Origin: Actinomycetes bacterium
Lineage (GTDB): Bacteria; Actinomycetota; Actinomycetes; Mycobacteriales; Micromonosporaceae
Assembly: GCA_023402505.1 (NCBI GenBank)
Contig: JAEYGD010000286.1
Span: 1 to 12,264, forward strand
DNA: 12,264 bases
Direction: 5' to 3'
The notes beneath the pieces are model-generated. The model was not told where the DNA came from, made no database searches, and worked only from the letters and a program-made list of their open reading frames with translations. The position numbers and the translations under genes are program-made. Positions within the stretch are counted from its first letter, which is position 1. Every line of letters starts with the position of its first letter. Of this stretch, positions 1 through 6,215 are shown in pieces.

Positions 1-151
1 CCTGACCCGTAGTGATCAACGTCTCCACGGCCACCCGCGACCGCGGGTCCTCCGCGAGAAGCGCATCCAGAATCCCGTCACTGATCTGATCAGCGATCTT
101 GTCCGGGTGGCCCTCCGTGACCGATTCGGACGTGAAGAGGCGGCGTGTCAC
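1..151 (-). CDS. metK: S-adenosylmethionine synthetase, N-terminal fragment (runs off the window)
   Basis: MetK makes S-adenosylmethionine from ATP and methionine in the cytoplasm. Only the first 50 codons are present; the gene continues past the left edge. Translation from the GTG at 151-149 gives VTRRLFTSESVTEGHPDKIA followed by DQISDGILDALL, the highly conserved MetK N-terminus; the His and Asp of the GHPDK motif belong to the ATP/methionine active site. I chose this GTG because AGGAG lies four bases upstream (156-160) and the protein then begins where the family usually does. It is last in the mihF-gmk-rpoZ-coaBC-metK order, 89 nt after coaBC, a gap large enough for its own promoter. An exact DnaA-box 9-mer (165-173) lies in that gap. 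Identification is secure; regulation is inference. Confidence 0.95.
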   Translation of the reverse strand, partial: MTRRLFTSESVTEGHPDKIADQISDGILDALLAEDPRSRVAVETLITTGQ

Positions 152-164
152 GGCACTCCTAAGT

Positions 165-173
165 TGTGGATAA
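165..173 (-). promoter_or_regulatory. Exact DnaA-box 9-mer upstream of metK
   Basis: The minus strand reads TTATCCACA, identical to the classical high-affinity DnaA box. It lies 13 bases from the metK start codon and 4 bases from its Shine-Dalgarno sequence, so a bound protein could block metK transcription or elongation. It is a single site with no cluster, so it is not an origin. The match is seen directly; DnaA binding here is inference, and one 9-mer may be coincidence despite being AT-rich in GC-rich DNA. Confidence 0.4.
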
Positions 174-186
174 GTCGTTCCGCGGC

Positions 187-192
187 AGTGTA
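187..192 (-). promoter_or_regulatory. Candidate -10 element for metK
   Basis: The minus strand reads TACACT, fitting the actinobacterial -10 pattern TAnnnT, and would give a leader of roughly 30 nt. No good -35 is visible at 16-19 bases upstream (the 17-nt spacing gives GGCCAC). This is weak support for a metK promoter inside the coaBC-metK gap. Confidence 0.25.
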
Positions 193-240
193 GTCATCCG
201 AGTCCGGAGGTGGCCCGTTCGGTCGTGTCCGGCCCAGCTG

Positions 241-1449
241 TCAGGAACGGCCGGCGAGCCGGGCGACGACCAGGTCCCAGACGCCGTCGGCGAGGTCCTC
301 CTTGGCCTGCTCGGGCATCCGGCTGACCGAGCCGTCCGCGCCGATGACGGTCGCCGCGTTGGTCTCGGCGCCGAAGACCTTGTCCGGGCCGACCTCGTTG
401 ATCACGATGAGGTCCGCCCGCTTGCGGGCGAGCTTGGCCCGGCCGTTGGCTTCGGCGTCGCCGGTCTCCGCGGCGAACACCACCAGCACCTGCTCCGGAC
501 GGCGACGCTGGCCGAGCTCGGCGGCGATGTCCGGGTTGGTGACGAGCTCGATGGTGGGCGCGCTGCCGTCGTCCGACTTCTTGATTTTGCCAGTCGCGTA
601 CGTCGCCGGGCGGAAATCGGCCGGAGCTGCCGCCATGACCACCACGTCCGCTTCGGTGGCCGCCTTCAGGGTCGCCTCGCGCAGCTCGCCGGTGGTGCCG
701 ACCCGCACCAGGTCCGCGCCGGCCGGATCGGGCAGGGAGACGTTGGCGGCGATCAGGGTCACCCGGGCGCCCCGGGCCACGGCGGCGCGGGCGAACGCGT
801 ACCCCTGTTTGCCGGAGGACCGGTTGCCGAGGAACCGCACCGGGTCGAGGGGTTCCCGGGTGCCGCCGGCGGTGACCACCACGTGCCGGCCCGCCAGGTC
901 GGCCGGCGCGGCGGCGCCACGGGCCAGGGCGCGCCGGGCGACGGCGAAGATCTCCGCCGGGTCGGGCAGCCGCCCCTTGCCGGTGTCGACGCCGGTGAGC
1001 CGGCCCACCGCCGGCTCGATCACCCGTACGCCGCGGGCCCGCAGCGTGGCGACGTTGGCCGCGGTCGCGGGATGCTCCCACATCTCGGTGTGCATGGCGG
1101 GTGCCAGCACGACCGGGCAGCGGGCCGTGAGCAGGGTGTTGGTCAGCAGGTCGTCGGCGAGGCCGGTGGCGGCCTTGGCGAGCAGGTCGGCGGTGGCCGG
1201 CGCCACCACGACCAGGTCGGCCTGCTGGCCGAGCCGTACGTGCGGCACCTCGTGCACGTCGGACCAGACGTCGTCGGCCACCGGCTGCCCGGACAGGGCC
1301 GCCCAGGTCGGCGCCCCGACGAAGCGGAGCGCCGACGCGGTCGGCACGACCCGGACCCGGTGACCCGACTCGGTGAAGAGTCGCAGCAGCTCGCAGGCCT
1401 TGTACGCGGCGATGCCGCCGCCGACCCCGAGGACGATCCGGGGGGACAT
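241..1449 (-). CDS. coaBC: Bifunctional phosphopantothenoylcysteine decarboxylase / phosphopantothenate-cysteine ligase
   Basis: CoaBC catalyses two steps of coenzyme A synthesis: CTP-dependent joining of cysteine to phosphopantothenate (CoaB), then FMN-dependent decarboxylation (CoaC). The 402-residue length is normal. The N-terminal flavoprotein half (about 1-180) starts GVGGGIAAYKA and has the catalytic His70 (HEVPHV) and the PAMHTEMW substrate motif at 117-124. The ligase half (about 188-400) has Asn209 in NRSSGKQG and KIKK at 288-291, equivalent to the E. coli acyl-cytidylate residues Asn210 and Lys289. The flap segment GRLTGVDTGKGR (149-160) has Gly where E. coli CoaC has Cys158; as far as I recall this variant is usual in actinobacteria. 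The gene starts 12 nt after the rpoZ stop with no Shine-Dalgarno sequence (bases before ATG read CACCTCCG), so translation probably depends on coupling to rpoZ. Confidence 0.97.
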   Translation of the reverse strand: MSPRIVLGVGGGIAAYKACELLRLFTESGHRVRVVPTASALRFVGAPTWAALSGQPVADDVWSDVHEVPHVRLGQQADLVVVAPATADLLAKAATGLADDLLTNTLLTARCPVVLAPAMHTEMWEHPATAANVATLRARGVRVIEPAVGRLTGVDTGKGRLPDPAEIFAVARRALARGAAAPADLAGRHVVVTAGGTREPLDPVRFLGNRSSGKQGYAFARAAVARGARVTLIAANVSLPDPAGADLVRVGTTGELREATLKAATEADVVVMAAAPADFRPATYATGKIKKSDDGSAPTIELVTNPDIAAELGQRRRPEQVLVVFAAETGDAEANGRAKLARKRADLIVINEVGPDKVFGAETNAATVIGADGSVSRMPEQAKEDLADGVWDLVVARLAGRS

Positions 1450-1461
1450 CGGAGGTGGGTG

Positions 1462-1728
1462 TTACGGCTGGTCGGTGGGCTCAGCGGTGAGCAGGCCCGC
1501 GTTGATCTCGCGCATCGCGATGGAGAGCGGCTTCTCCTGCGGGGTGGTCTCGACCAGCGGGCCGACGTATTCCAGCAGGCCCTCGCCGAGCTGGCTGTAG
1601 TAGGCGTTCACCTGCCGCGCCCGCTTGGCGGCGAAGATGACCAGCGCGTACTTCGACGTGGTCTTCTCGAGAAGCTCGTCGATCGGCGGGTTGGTGATGC
1701 CTTCGGGGTTGGTGGTGATGGATCCCAC
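1462..1728 (-). CDS. rpoZ: RNA polymerase omega subunit
   Basis: Omega is the small subunit that helps assemble and stabilise the beta' subunit of RNA polymerase. The 88-residue product has the actinobacterial omega pattern: an N-terminal tail, then PPIDELLEKTTSKYALVIFA (14-33), KRARQVNAYY, and the C-terminal PLSIAMREINAGLL. This fits omega folding around the beta' C-terminus. The start is a GTG at 1728-1726 preceded by AGAGG with ordinary spacing. It lies 43 nt downstream of the gmk-like gene and 12 nt upstream of coaBC, the standard actinobacterial arrangement. A short dyad (1751-1764) sits just upstream. Nothing in the protein is unusual. Confidence 0.97.
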   Translation of the reverse strand: MGSITTNPEGITNPPIDELLEKTTSKYALVIFAAKRARQVNAYYSQLGEGLLEYVGPLVETTPQEKPLSIAMREINAGLLTAEPTDQP

Positions 1729-1750
1729 GTGTTGACCTCTGTGTCTGTCA

Positions 1751-1764
1751 CACCGCTCGCGGTG
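1751..1764. repeat. 14-bp dyad in the gmk-rpoZ gap
   Basis: The sequence CACCGC-TC-GCGGTG is an inverted repeat with six-base arms and a two-base centre, inside the 43-nt gap upstream of rpoZ. As RNA it could form a five-pair stem with a four-base loop. No U-run follows, so it is not a classical terminator. It might be a small operator, a processing hairpin or chance in GC-rich DNA. Confidence 0.35.
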
Positions 1765-1771
1765 CTGGCGA

Positions 1772-2305
1772 TCAACCGCGCACGCGCGGTCGCGCCGGAG
1801 CCAGGAAGGAAGAACCGAACAATCCTACCAGCCTGTCCACGACCCGCTCCGTCAGGTCGTGCACCACCGTGTGTTCGAAGTGTCCCGAGGTGACCGGATC
1901 GGGGATGTACCCGGGCGGGTGCAGCAGGACCATCCGGGCCTGCGGCAGTGCCACGCGGACCAGCAGCGCGCCGGCCAGGTCCAGCGGCAGCAGGACGGGA
2001 TCACCGGCGGCCAGCCGGGACCGCAGCGGCTCGTAGGGCGTGCCACGGCGGTGCGGGCCCATCCGGCTCCACTCCAGCAGGCCGCCCGCGGCGAGGAGGC
2101 GCTCGAACCCGGCCGGGTCGAGGAAGACCCGGTCGACGCCGTCCACCTCGTGGCCACGCCGGGGCCGGGTGGTCACCGGCACCGGCGTCCACACGGCGGG
2201 AGAGCGCGCCCGGACCAGCTCGACGACACCGTCCCGGCCGGAACCCGAGGGCCCGGCCAGGACAGTGAGCCGAGTTGCCGAGCGCGCCTCGCCATCCGTG
2301 CTCAC
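1772..2305 (-). CDS. Diverged guanylate-kinase-like protein at the gmk locus, probably not a normal GMP kinase
   Basis: Position (between mihF and rpoZ) and overall pattern identify a guanylate kinase homologue: LTVLAGPSGSG (13-23), VTTRPRR (44-50), GGLLEWSRMG (74-83), DLAGALLVR (109-117) and a C-terminal FEHTVVHD segment. Key residues differ. The P-loop Lys-Ser/Thr is Arg24-Asp25; the GMP-contacting tyrosines of GxDYxF and NxYGT are Arg59 and Arg87; the Glu before the conserved Asp109 is Pro107. Between HPP (129-131) and FEHTVV (143-148) only 11 residues remain, where guanylate kinases have about 36 forming the lid with its RGT-type arginines. At 177 residues it is shorter than the usual roughly 185-210. 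The reading frame is intact, so this looks like a maintained but altered protein. The start is a GTG at 2305 (an in-frame stop lies 9 nt upstream), with a poor Shine-Dalgarno sequence. True GMP kinase activity is doubtful; I have left the symbol blank. Confidence 0.85.
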   Translation of the reverse strand: MSTDGEARSATRLTVLAGPSGSGRDGVVELVRARSPAVWTPVPVTTRPRRGHEVDGVDRVFLDPAGFERLLAAGGLLEWSRMGPHRRGTPYEPLRSRLAAGDPVLLPLDLAGALLVRVALPQARMVLLHPPGYIPDPVTSGHFEHTVVHDLTERVVDRLVGLFGSSFLAPARPRVRG

Positions 2306-2331
2306 TGCTTGTTTCTACACGGCTGCCGACC

Positions 2332-2649
2332 TCAGTTGGCGGCGAACTCTCCAAGCAGGGCCTTGCGCTGCTGCTCGCCGAGGCCACGCAGGCGCCGGCT
2401 GTCGGCGATCTTGAGCTTCTCCATGATCTGGGTCGCCCGGATCTTGCCGATGCCCGGCATCGCCTGCAGGACGGCGGACACCTTCAGCTTGCCGACGACG
2501 TCGTCGGACTCGGCCCGCTCGAGAACGGCTCCGAGGGTGGTCTTGCCCTGCTTGAGCTGCTCCTTCAGCTCAGCACGGGCCTTGCGGATCTCCGCGGCCT
2601 TCTCCAGCGCTGCTGCGCGCTGCTCGGGGGTCAGTGACGGGAGCGGCAC
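2332..2649 (-). CDS. mihF: Actinobacterial integration host factor (mIHF)
   Basis: mIHF is an essential nucleoid-associated protein of actinobacteria, unrelated in fold to E. coli IHF, that binds and bends DNA and affects transcription and phage integration. The 105-residue length matches the core mycobacterial protein. An N-terminal helix rich in Lys and Glu (8-37) is followed by the helix-two-turns-helix DNA-binding region around PGIGKIRATQIMEKL (65-79) and RRLRGLGEQQRKALL (85-99). The start is a GTG at 2649-2647 with a strong GAGGAG six bases away. It is first in the mihF-gmk-rpoZ-coaBC run, after a 177-nt gap with a plausible promoter, so it is likely the lead gene of that unit. Confidence 0.95.
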   Translation of the reverse strand: MPLPSLTPEQRAAALEKAAEIRKARAELKEQLKQGKTTLGAVLERAESDDVVGKLKVSAVLQAMPGIGKIRATQIMEKLKIADSRRLRGLGEQQRKALLGEFAAN

Positions 2650-2718
2650 CAGTTCTCCTCAGGTCCCTATCGCGACGGGCCGTACGCACCGCCGCACTGT
2701 GAAACGTGGTGTCGCTGT

Positions 2719-2752
2719 GAACCAAGGGGTCCGTGGTTCCCAGCGCGGGGAA
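2719..2752. repeat. Two overlapping inverted repeats in the mihF leader
   Basis: GAACCA at 2719-2724 is exactly complementary to TGGTTC at 2734-2739 (9-nt loop). TTCCC at 2737-2741 is complementary to GGGAA at 2748-2752 (6-nt loop). They share bases, so only one hairpin can form at a time in RNA. They sit at and just downstream of the proposed mihF transcription start. They could be an operator or alternative leader hairpins; function is inference. Confidence 0.35.
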
Positions 2753-2780
2753 AACTAGCGGTCAGCGGAGCTTTCGGCAA
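2752..2780 (-). promoter_or_regulatory. Candidate sigma-70-type promoter for the mihF gene group
   Basis: On the minus strand TTGCCG (2775-2780) and TAGTTT (2752-2757) are separated by exactly 17 bases, matching -35 and TAnnnT -10 patterns. Transcription would start near 2745 and give a leader of about 95 nt before mihF. It lies in the only long gap (2650-2826) between the pyrimidine genes and the mihF group. No mapped start supports it. Confidence 0.4.
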
Positions 2781-2826
2781 CGTGGACGCGCGATGATCAA
2801 CGGAAAGTGACCGAGTTGTCAGTCAG

Positions 2827-3663
2827 TCACGAACCGGCCAGGGCCGCCCGGCAGTCGGCCGACGCCCGGTCCGCGGCGGCCCGCAACGCGGTCTCGTCCG
2901 GGCCCGCACCCAGCACCTCCCGGGAGTACGAGGGGAGCACGGCGGGCAGCGCGGACCCGAAGACGACCCGCAGGTCGGCGGCCGTCGCACCCTGCGCGCC
3001 GAGGCCCGGCGCGAGCAGCGGGCCGTTGACGCGGGAGAGGTCGTGGCCCGTCTCGCCGATGGTCGCCCCGACCACCAGACCGACGCTTCCGAGCGGCTGC
3101 GCACCCGCGTTGAGCTGGGAAATCTCGTCGATCACGGTCTGCGCGACGGTCCGCCCGTCGGCCGTCCGGGCCCGCTGCACGGTCGCGCCCTCGGGGTTGG
3201 AGGTGAGCGCCAGAACGAAGACGCCACCGCCGTGCGCGGCGGCCAGCTCGAACATCGGGGCGAGCGAGCCGACGCCGAGGTAGGGGCTCGCCGTCACCGC
3301 ATCGACATAGAGGGGACTCGATGGATCGAGGTACGCGGAGGCGTACGCCGCGACCGTCGAACCGATGTCGCCGCGCTTGACGTCGAGCAGAACGAGCGAG
3401 CCCCGATTTCGTAACTGTCGGATAGTTGACTCAAGAATTGCGACGCCACGGGCGCCGAAACGCTCGAAGAAGGCCGACTGGGGCTTGACCACCGCGACCC
3501 GGTCACCCAGGGCGTCCACGACGGTGCCCGCGAACCGCTCCAGGCCGCGTACGTCGTCGTCGAGTCCCCACCGGGCGAGTAGACCCGGATGCGGGTCGAT
3601 GCCCACGCAGAGCGGCCCCCGCTCGGTGACCGCCCGGTGCAACCGGGCGCCGAAGTTCTCCAT
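2827..3663 (-). CDS. pyrF: Orotidine 5'-phosphate decarboxylase (type 2)
   Basis: PyrF converts OMP to UMP, the last step of de novo pyrimidine synthesis. The 278-residue protein has the longer type 2 architecture. Visible motifs are GIDPHPGLLARWGL (21-34), VVKPQSAFFERFG (58-70) and the catalytic LLDVKRGDIGST (92-103) with Asp94, Lys96 and Asp99 in the DxKxxD array, then SPYLGVGS and PEGATVQ further on. The ATG at 3663-3661 has GGAAGG a few bases upstream and begins the protein at the usual place. It is last in the pyrimidine run, separated from bioA by 123 nt that include a GC-rich dyad next to the ribosome-binding site (3681-3697). The operon may end here; no U-run terminator is visible downstream. 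Confidence 0.97.
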   Translation of the reverse strand: MENFGARLHRAVTERGPLCVGIDPHPGLLARWGLDDDVRGLERFAGTVVDALGDRVAVVKPQSAFFERFGARGVAILESTIRQLRNRGSLVLLDVKRGDIGSTVAAYASAYLDPSSPLYVDAVTASPYLGVGSLAPMFELAAAHGGGVFVLALTSNPEGATVQRARTADGRTVAQTVIDEISQLNAGAQPLGSVGLVVGATIGETGHDLSRVNGPLLAPGLGAQGATAADLRVVFGSALPAVLPSYSREVLGAGPDETALRAAADRASADCRAALAGS

Positions 3664-3680
3664 GACGACCTTCCCCTCCC

Positions 3681-3697
3681 GCGCCCGGACCGGGCGC
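3681..3697. repeat. Perfect GC dyad beside the pyrF ribosome-binding site
   Basis: GCGCCCGG-A-CCGGGCGC is an exact 17-bp inverted repeat in the bioA-pyrF gap. As RNA it gives a six-pair GC stem with a five-base loop, ending about 17 bases before the pyrF ATG and next to its Shine-Dalgarno region. It could slow or tune pyrF translation, or be a U-less actinobacterial terminator or processing stem. Chance is possible in such GC-rich sequence. Confidence 0.4.
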
Positions 3698-3786
3698 CTC
3701 CTCCGGCGGGCGGCGGGCGCCGTCCGCGTGCTTCCCGCCCGGCACCCGGCCGGGCCGCGCGTACCCCATCCGGCTGGACCGGCGGC

Positions 3787-5061
3787 TCAGCCGGCCTTCA
3801 CCGCCGCCGCGACCCCGGCGGCGATCCGGGCCAGGTCGGCGTCGTCGGTCACGTACGGGGGCATGGTGTAGACCAGGTCGCGGAACGGCCGCAGCCAGAC
3901 GCCCTCGGCGACAGCGGCGGCGGTGGCCGCCGGCAGGTCCACCTCCCGGTCGAGCTGCACCACCCCGATCGCACCGAGCACCCGGACGTCCACCACGCCG
4001 GGCGTGCCGCGCAGCGGCTCCAGGCCGGCCCGCAGGCCCGCCTCGATGCGCGCCACCCGCCCCGGCCAGTCCCCGTCCCGCAGCAGCCCCAGCGAGGCGT
4101 TGGCGACCGCACAGGCCAGCGGGTTGCCCATGAACGTCGGGCCGTGCGCCAGCACCCCGGCCGCGGAGATCCCCCGCGCGATCTCCGCGGTGCACAACGC
4201 CGCGGCCAGGGTCAGGTATCCCCCGGTGAGAGCCTTGCCCACACAGAGGACGTCAGGGGCGACCCCGGCGTGCTCGGCGGCGAACATCGCGCCGGTGCGC
4301 CCGAAGCCGCTGGCGATCTCGTCGAAGATCAACAGCACCCCGTGCTCCCGGGTCGCCTCCCGCAGCACCCGCAGGTACGCCGGGTGGTGGAACCGCATCC
4401 CACCGGCGCCCTGGACCACCGGTTCCACGATGACGGCGGCCAACTCGTGCGCGTGCCGGGCGATCGCGTCGGCCAGCGCCGCCTCGTAGGCCGGATCGGG
4501 CGGCGTGTCGAACCCGCCCGGCGGCACCGGGGCGAACACCTGCCGGGGCAGCACGTCCCCCCACAGGTGGTGCATGCCGCCCTCGGGGTCGCAGACGCTC
4601 ATCGGGTGGAACGTGTCGCCGTGGTAGCCGCCCCGCCAGGTGCCCAGCCGGCGCCGCTCCGGCCGGCCGGTGGCACGCTGGTACTGCAGGCACATCTTGA
4701 TGGCCACCTCGACGCTCACCGAGCCGGAATCGGCCAGGAAGACGTGCTCCAGGCCGTCCGGGGCCAGCTCGACGAGGGTACGCGCCAGCGTGACGGCGGG
4801 CTCGTGGGTCAGCCCGCCGAACATCACGTGGCTCATCCGGCCGAGCTGCCCGGTCACCGCCGCGTCCAGCACCGGATGGCGGTAACCGTGGATCGCCGCC
4901 CACCACGACGACATCCCGTCGACCAGCTCCCGACCGTCGGCGAGCCGCAGCCGCACCCCCGACGCGCTCTCCACCACGTACGGGGCGCTGCCGGGCGGCA
5001 CAGCGGCGTACGGGTGCCAGACGTGCGCCGCGTCCGCGGCGAGAATCTCCTCAGCCCTCAC
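3787..5061 (-). CDS. bioA: Adenosylmethionine-8-amino-7-oxononanoate aminotransferase (DAPA synthase)
   Basis: BioA is a PLP enzyme of biotin synthesis that transfers an amino group from S-adenosylmethionine to KAPA, giving DAPA. The 424-residue protein closely matches the E. coli length and residue numbering: WHPY (15-18), GMSSWWAAIHGY (49-60, with Trp53-Trp54), GGYHGDTFHPMSVCDP (144-159), IFDEIASGFGRTG (245-257, PLP-contacting Asp247) and GKALTGGY (275-282, Schiff-base Lys276). An in-frame GTG lies upstream at 5094, but I chose the GTG at 5061-5059 because AAGGAG sits just before it and the resulting N-terminus fits BioA. It lies between pyrD (97 nt upstream, measured from pyrD's stop) and pyrF, an odd place for a biotin gene. 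No bioB, bioD or bioF is in the window. Confidence 0.95.
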   Translation of the reverse strand: MRAEEILAADAAHVWHPYAAVPPGSAPYVVESASGVRLRLADGRELVDGMSSWWAAIHGYRHPVLDAAVTGQLGRMSHVMFGGLTHEPAVTLARTLVELAPDGLEHVFLADSGSVSVEVAIKMCLQYQRATGRPERRRLGTWRGGYHGDTFHPMSVCDPEGGMHHLWGDVLPRQVFAPVPPGGFDTPPDPAYEAALADAIARHAHELAAVIVEPVVQGAGGMRFHHPAYLRVLREATREHGVLLIFDEIASGFGRTGAMFAAEHAGVAPDVLCVGKALTGGYLTLAAALCTAEIARGISAAGVLAHGPTFMGNPLACAVANASLGLLRDGDWPGRVARIEAGLRAGLEPLRGTPGVVDVRVLGAIGVVQLDREVDLPAATAAAVAEGVWLRPFRDLVYTMPPYVTDDADLARIAAGVAAAVKAG

Positions 5062-5157
5062 AGCACTCCTTCCGGGCGGCGGATCCCTCCTCACCCCCGC
5101 GACCGTGCGGCCCTCGTTCCGCGCCTCCGCGCCGTGCCGTACACGATCGTCCAGGGG

Positions 5158-6189
5158 TCAGCGGGGTTCCGGACGGGTTGGGGCGGCGCGGGCGGCGGCC
5201 GTGCGGACCAGCGCCGGACCGCGGTAGATGAAACCGGTGTAGAGCTGGATCAGGGCGGCGCCGGCGTCGAACATCCGCGCGGCGTCGTCGGGGGTGGTGA
5301 TGCCGCCGACGCCGACGACCGGCAGCCGGCCGCCGGTCTCCCGGTGCACGAACGCGACCACCTCCCGCGCCCGGGCCGCCAGCGGCCGCCCGGACAGCCC
5401 GCCCGTCTCGGCGCCGCGTTCCCGGTCGGTCGGGGCCAGCCCGTCGCGGGCGAGGGTCGTGTTGGTGGCGATCACCCCGGCCGCGCCCCGGGTCAGGCAG
5501 ACCTCCAGCAGCTCCGCGATCGCCGGCTCGGTGAGGTCCGGCGCGATCTTCACCAGCACCGGCTTCTCCCCCACCAGGGCCGCCAGCAGCGCGTCGAGAT
5601 GCGACCGGTCCTGCAACGACCGCAGGCCCGGGGTGTTCGGCGAGGAGACGTTGACCGCGAAGTAGTCGCCGTGCTCGCGCAGGGCGCGGTACGACGCCCG
5701 GTAGTCCTCGACCGCGTCCTCCAGCGGCGTGACCTTGGACTTGCCGAGCGAGATGCCCAGCGGCACCCCGATCGGGCGGGGCAGTGCCGCCAGCCGCGCC
5801 GCCAGCGCCCCGGCGCCGGCGTTGTTGAAGCCCATCCGGTTCACCACGGCCTCGCTGTCGCGCAGCCGGAACAGCCGTGGCCGGGGGTTGCCCGGCTGCG
5901 GGTGCGCGGTGACCGTGCCGACCTCGACGAACCCGAAGCCCAGCGCCGGCCAGGCCGGCAGCGCCACCCCGTCCTTGTCCATCCCGGCGGCCAGCCCCAC
6001 CGGGTTCGGGAACCGGACACCGAACACGGTCCGGGGCGCCGCCACGGCGTACCGGGCCCGCAGGGCGGCCAGCGCACGGGGCGAGCGGGCGAGGCCGGCG
6101 AGCCGCCGCAACGTGAACTCGTGCGCCGCCTCCGCGTCCCCCCGCCCCACCCGGAACAACAGGGGCCGAACCGTCCGCTCGAAGATCAC
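5158..6189 (-). CDS. pyrD: Quinone-dependent dihydroorotate dehydrogenase (class 2)
   Basis: PyrD oxidises dihydroorotate to orotate with FMN and passes the electrons to membrane quinone. The 343-residue length and an N-terminal extension (about 1-45, with FERTVRPLLFRV and HEFTLRRLAGLA) are typical of class 2 enzymes that attach to the membrane by an N-terminal helical domain; class 1B would need pyrK, which is absent. The barrel shows NPVGLAAGMDKDG (62-74), VNRMGFNN (116-123), the catalytic Ser183 in NVSSPNTPGL, KIAPDL (214-219), ATNTT (241-245), VGGI (294-297) and YTGFIYRGP (317-325). The start is GTG at 6189-6187 with GGAG about seven bases upstream. A 19-bp-stem hairpin lies in the 97-nt gap after carB. 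Confidence 0.97.
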   Translation of the reverse strand: MIFERTVRPLLFRVGRGDAEAAHEFTLRRLAGLARSPRALAALRARYAVAAPRTVFGVRFPNPVGLAAGMDKDGVALPAWPALGFGFVEVGTVTAHPQPGNPRPRLFRLRDSEAVVNRMGFNNAGAGALAARLAALPRPIGVPLGISLGKSKVTPLEDAVEDYRASYRALREHGDYFAVNVSSPNTPGLRSLQDRSHLDALLAALVGEKPVLVKIAPDLTEPAIAELLEVCLTRGAAGVIATNTTLARDGLAPTDRERGAETGGLSGRPLAARAREVVAFVHRETGGRLPVVGVGGITTPDDAARMFDAGAALIQLYTGFIYRGPALVRTAAARAAPTRPEPR

Positions 6190-6215
6190 CCCGCCACTCC
6201 CGCTCCGGTCCCGTC

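Noticed and set aside
152..240. S-adenosylmethionine riboswitch ahead of metK
   Set aside because: The gap is only 89 nt and shows no multi-helix SAM riboswitch layout; only a 4-bp hairpin, a weak -10 and the DnaA box are visible.
1772..2305. Frameshift or sequencing error explaining the odd gmk-like protein
   Set aside because: Conserved blocks on both sides of the missing lid are in the same frame, and the substitutions at P-loop and GMP sites are spread through an intact frame, so one indel does not explain them.
5062..5094. bioA starting at the upstream GTG (5094), adding 11 residues
   Set aside because: The 5061 GTG has AAGGAG just before it and gives a family-like N-terminus; the extra residues (MRRDPPPGRSA) encode the ribosome-binding site region itself.
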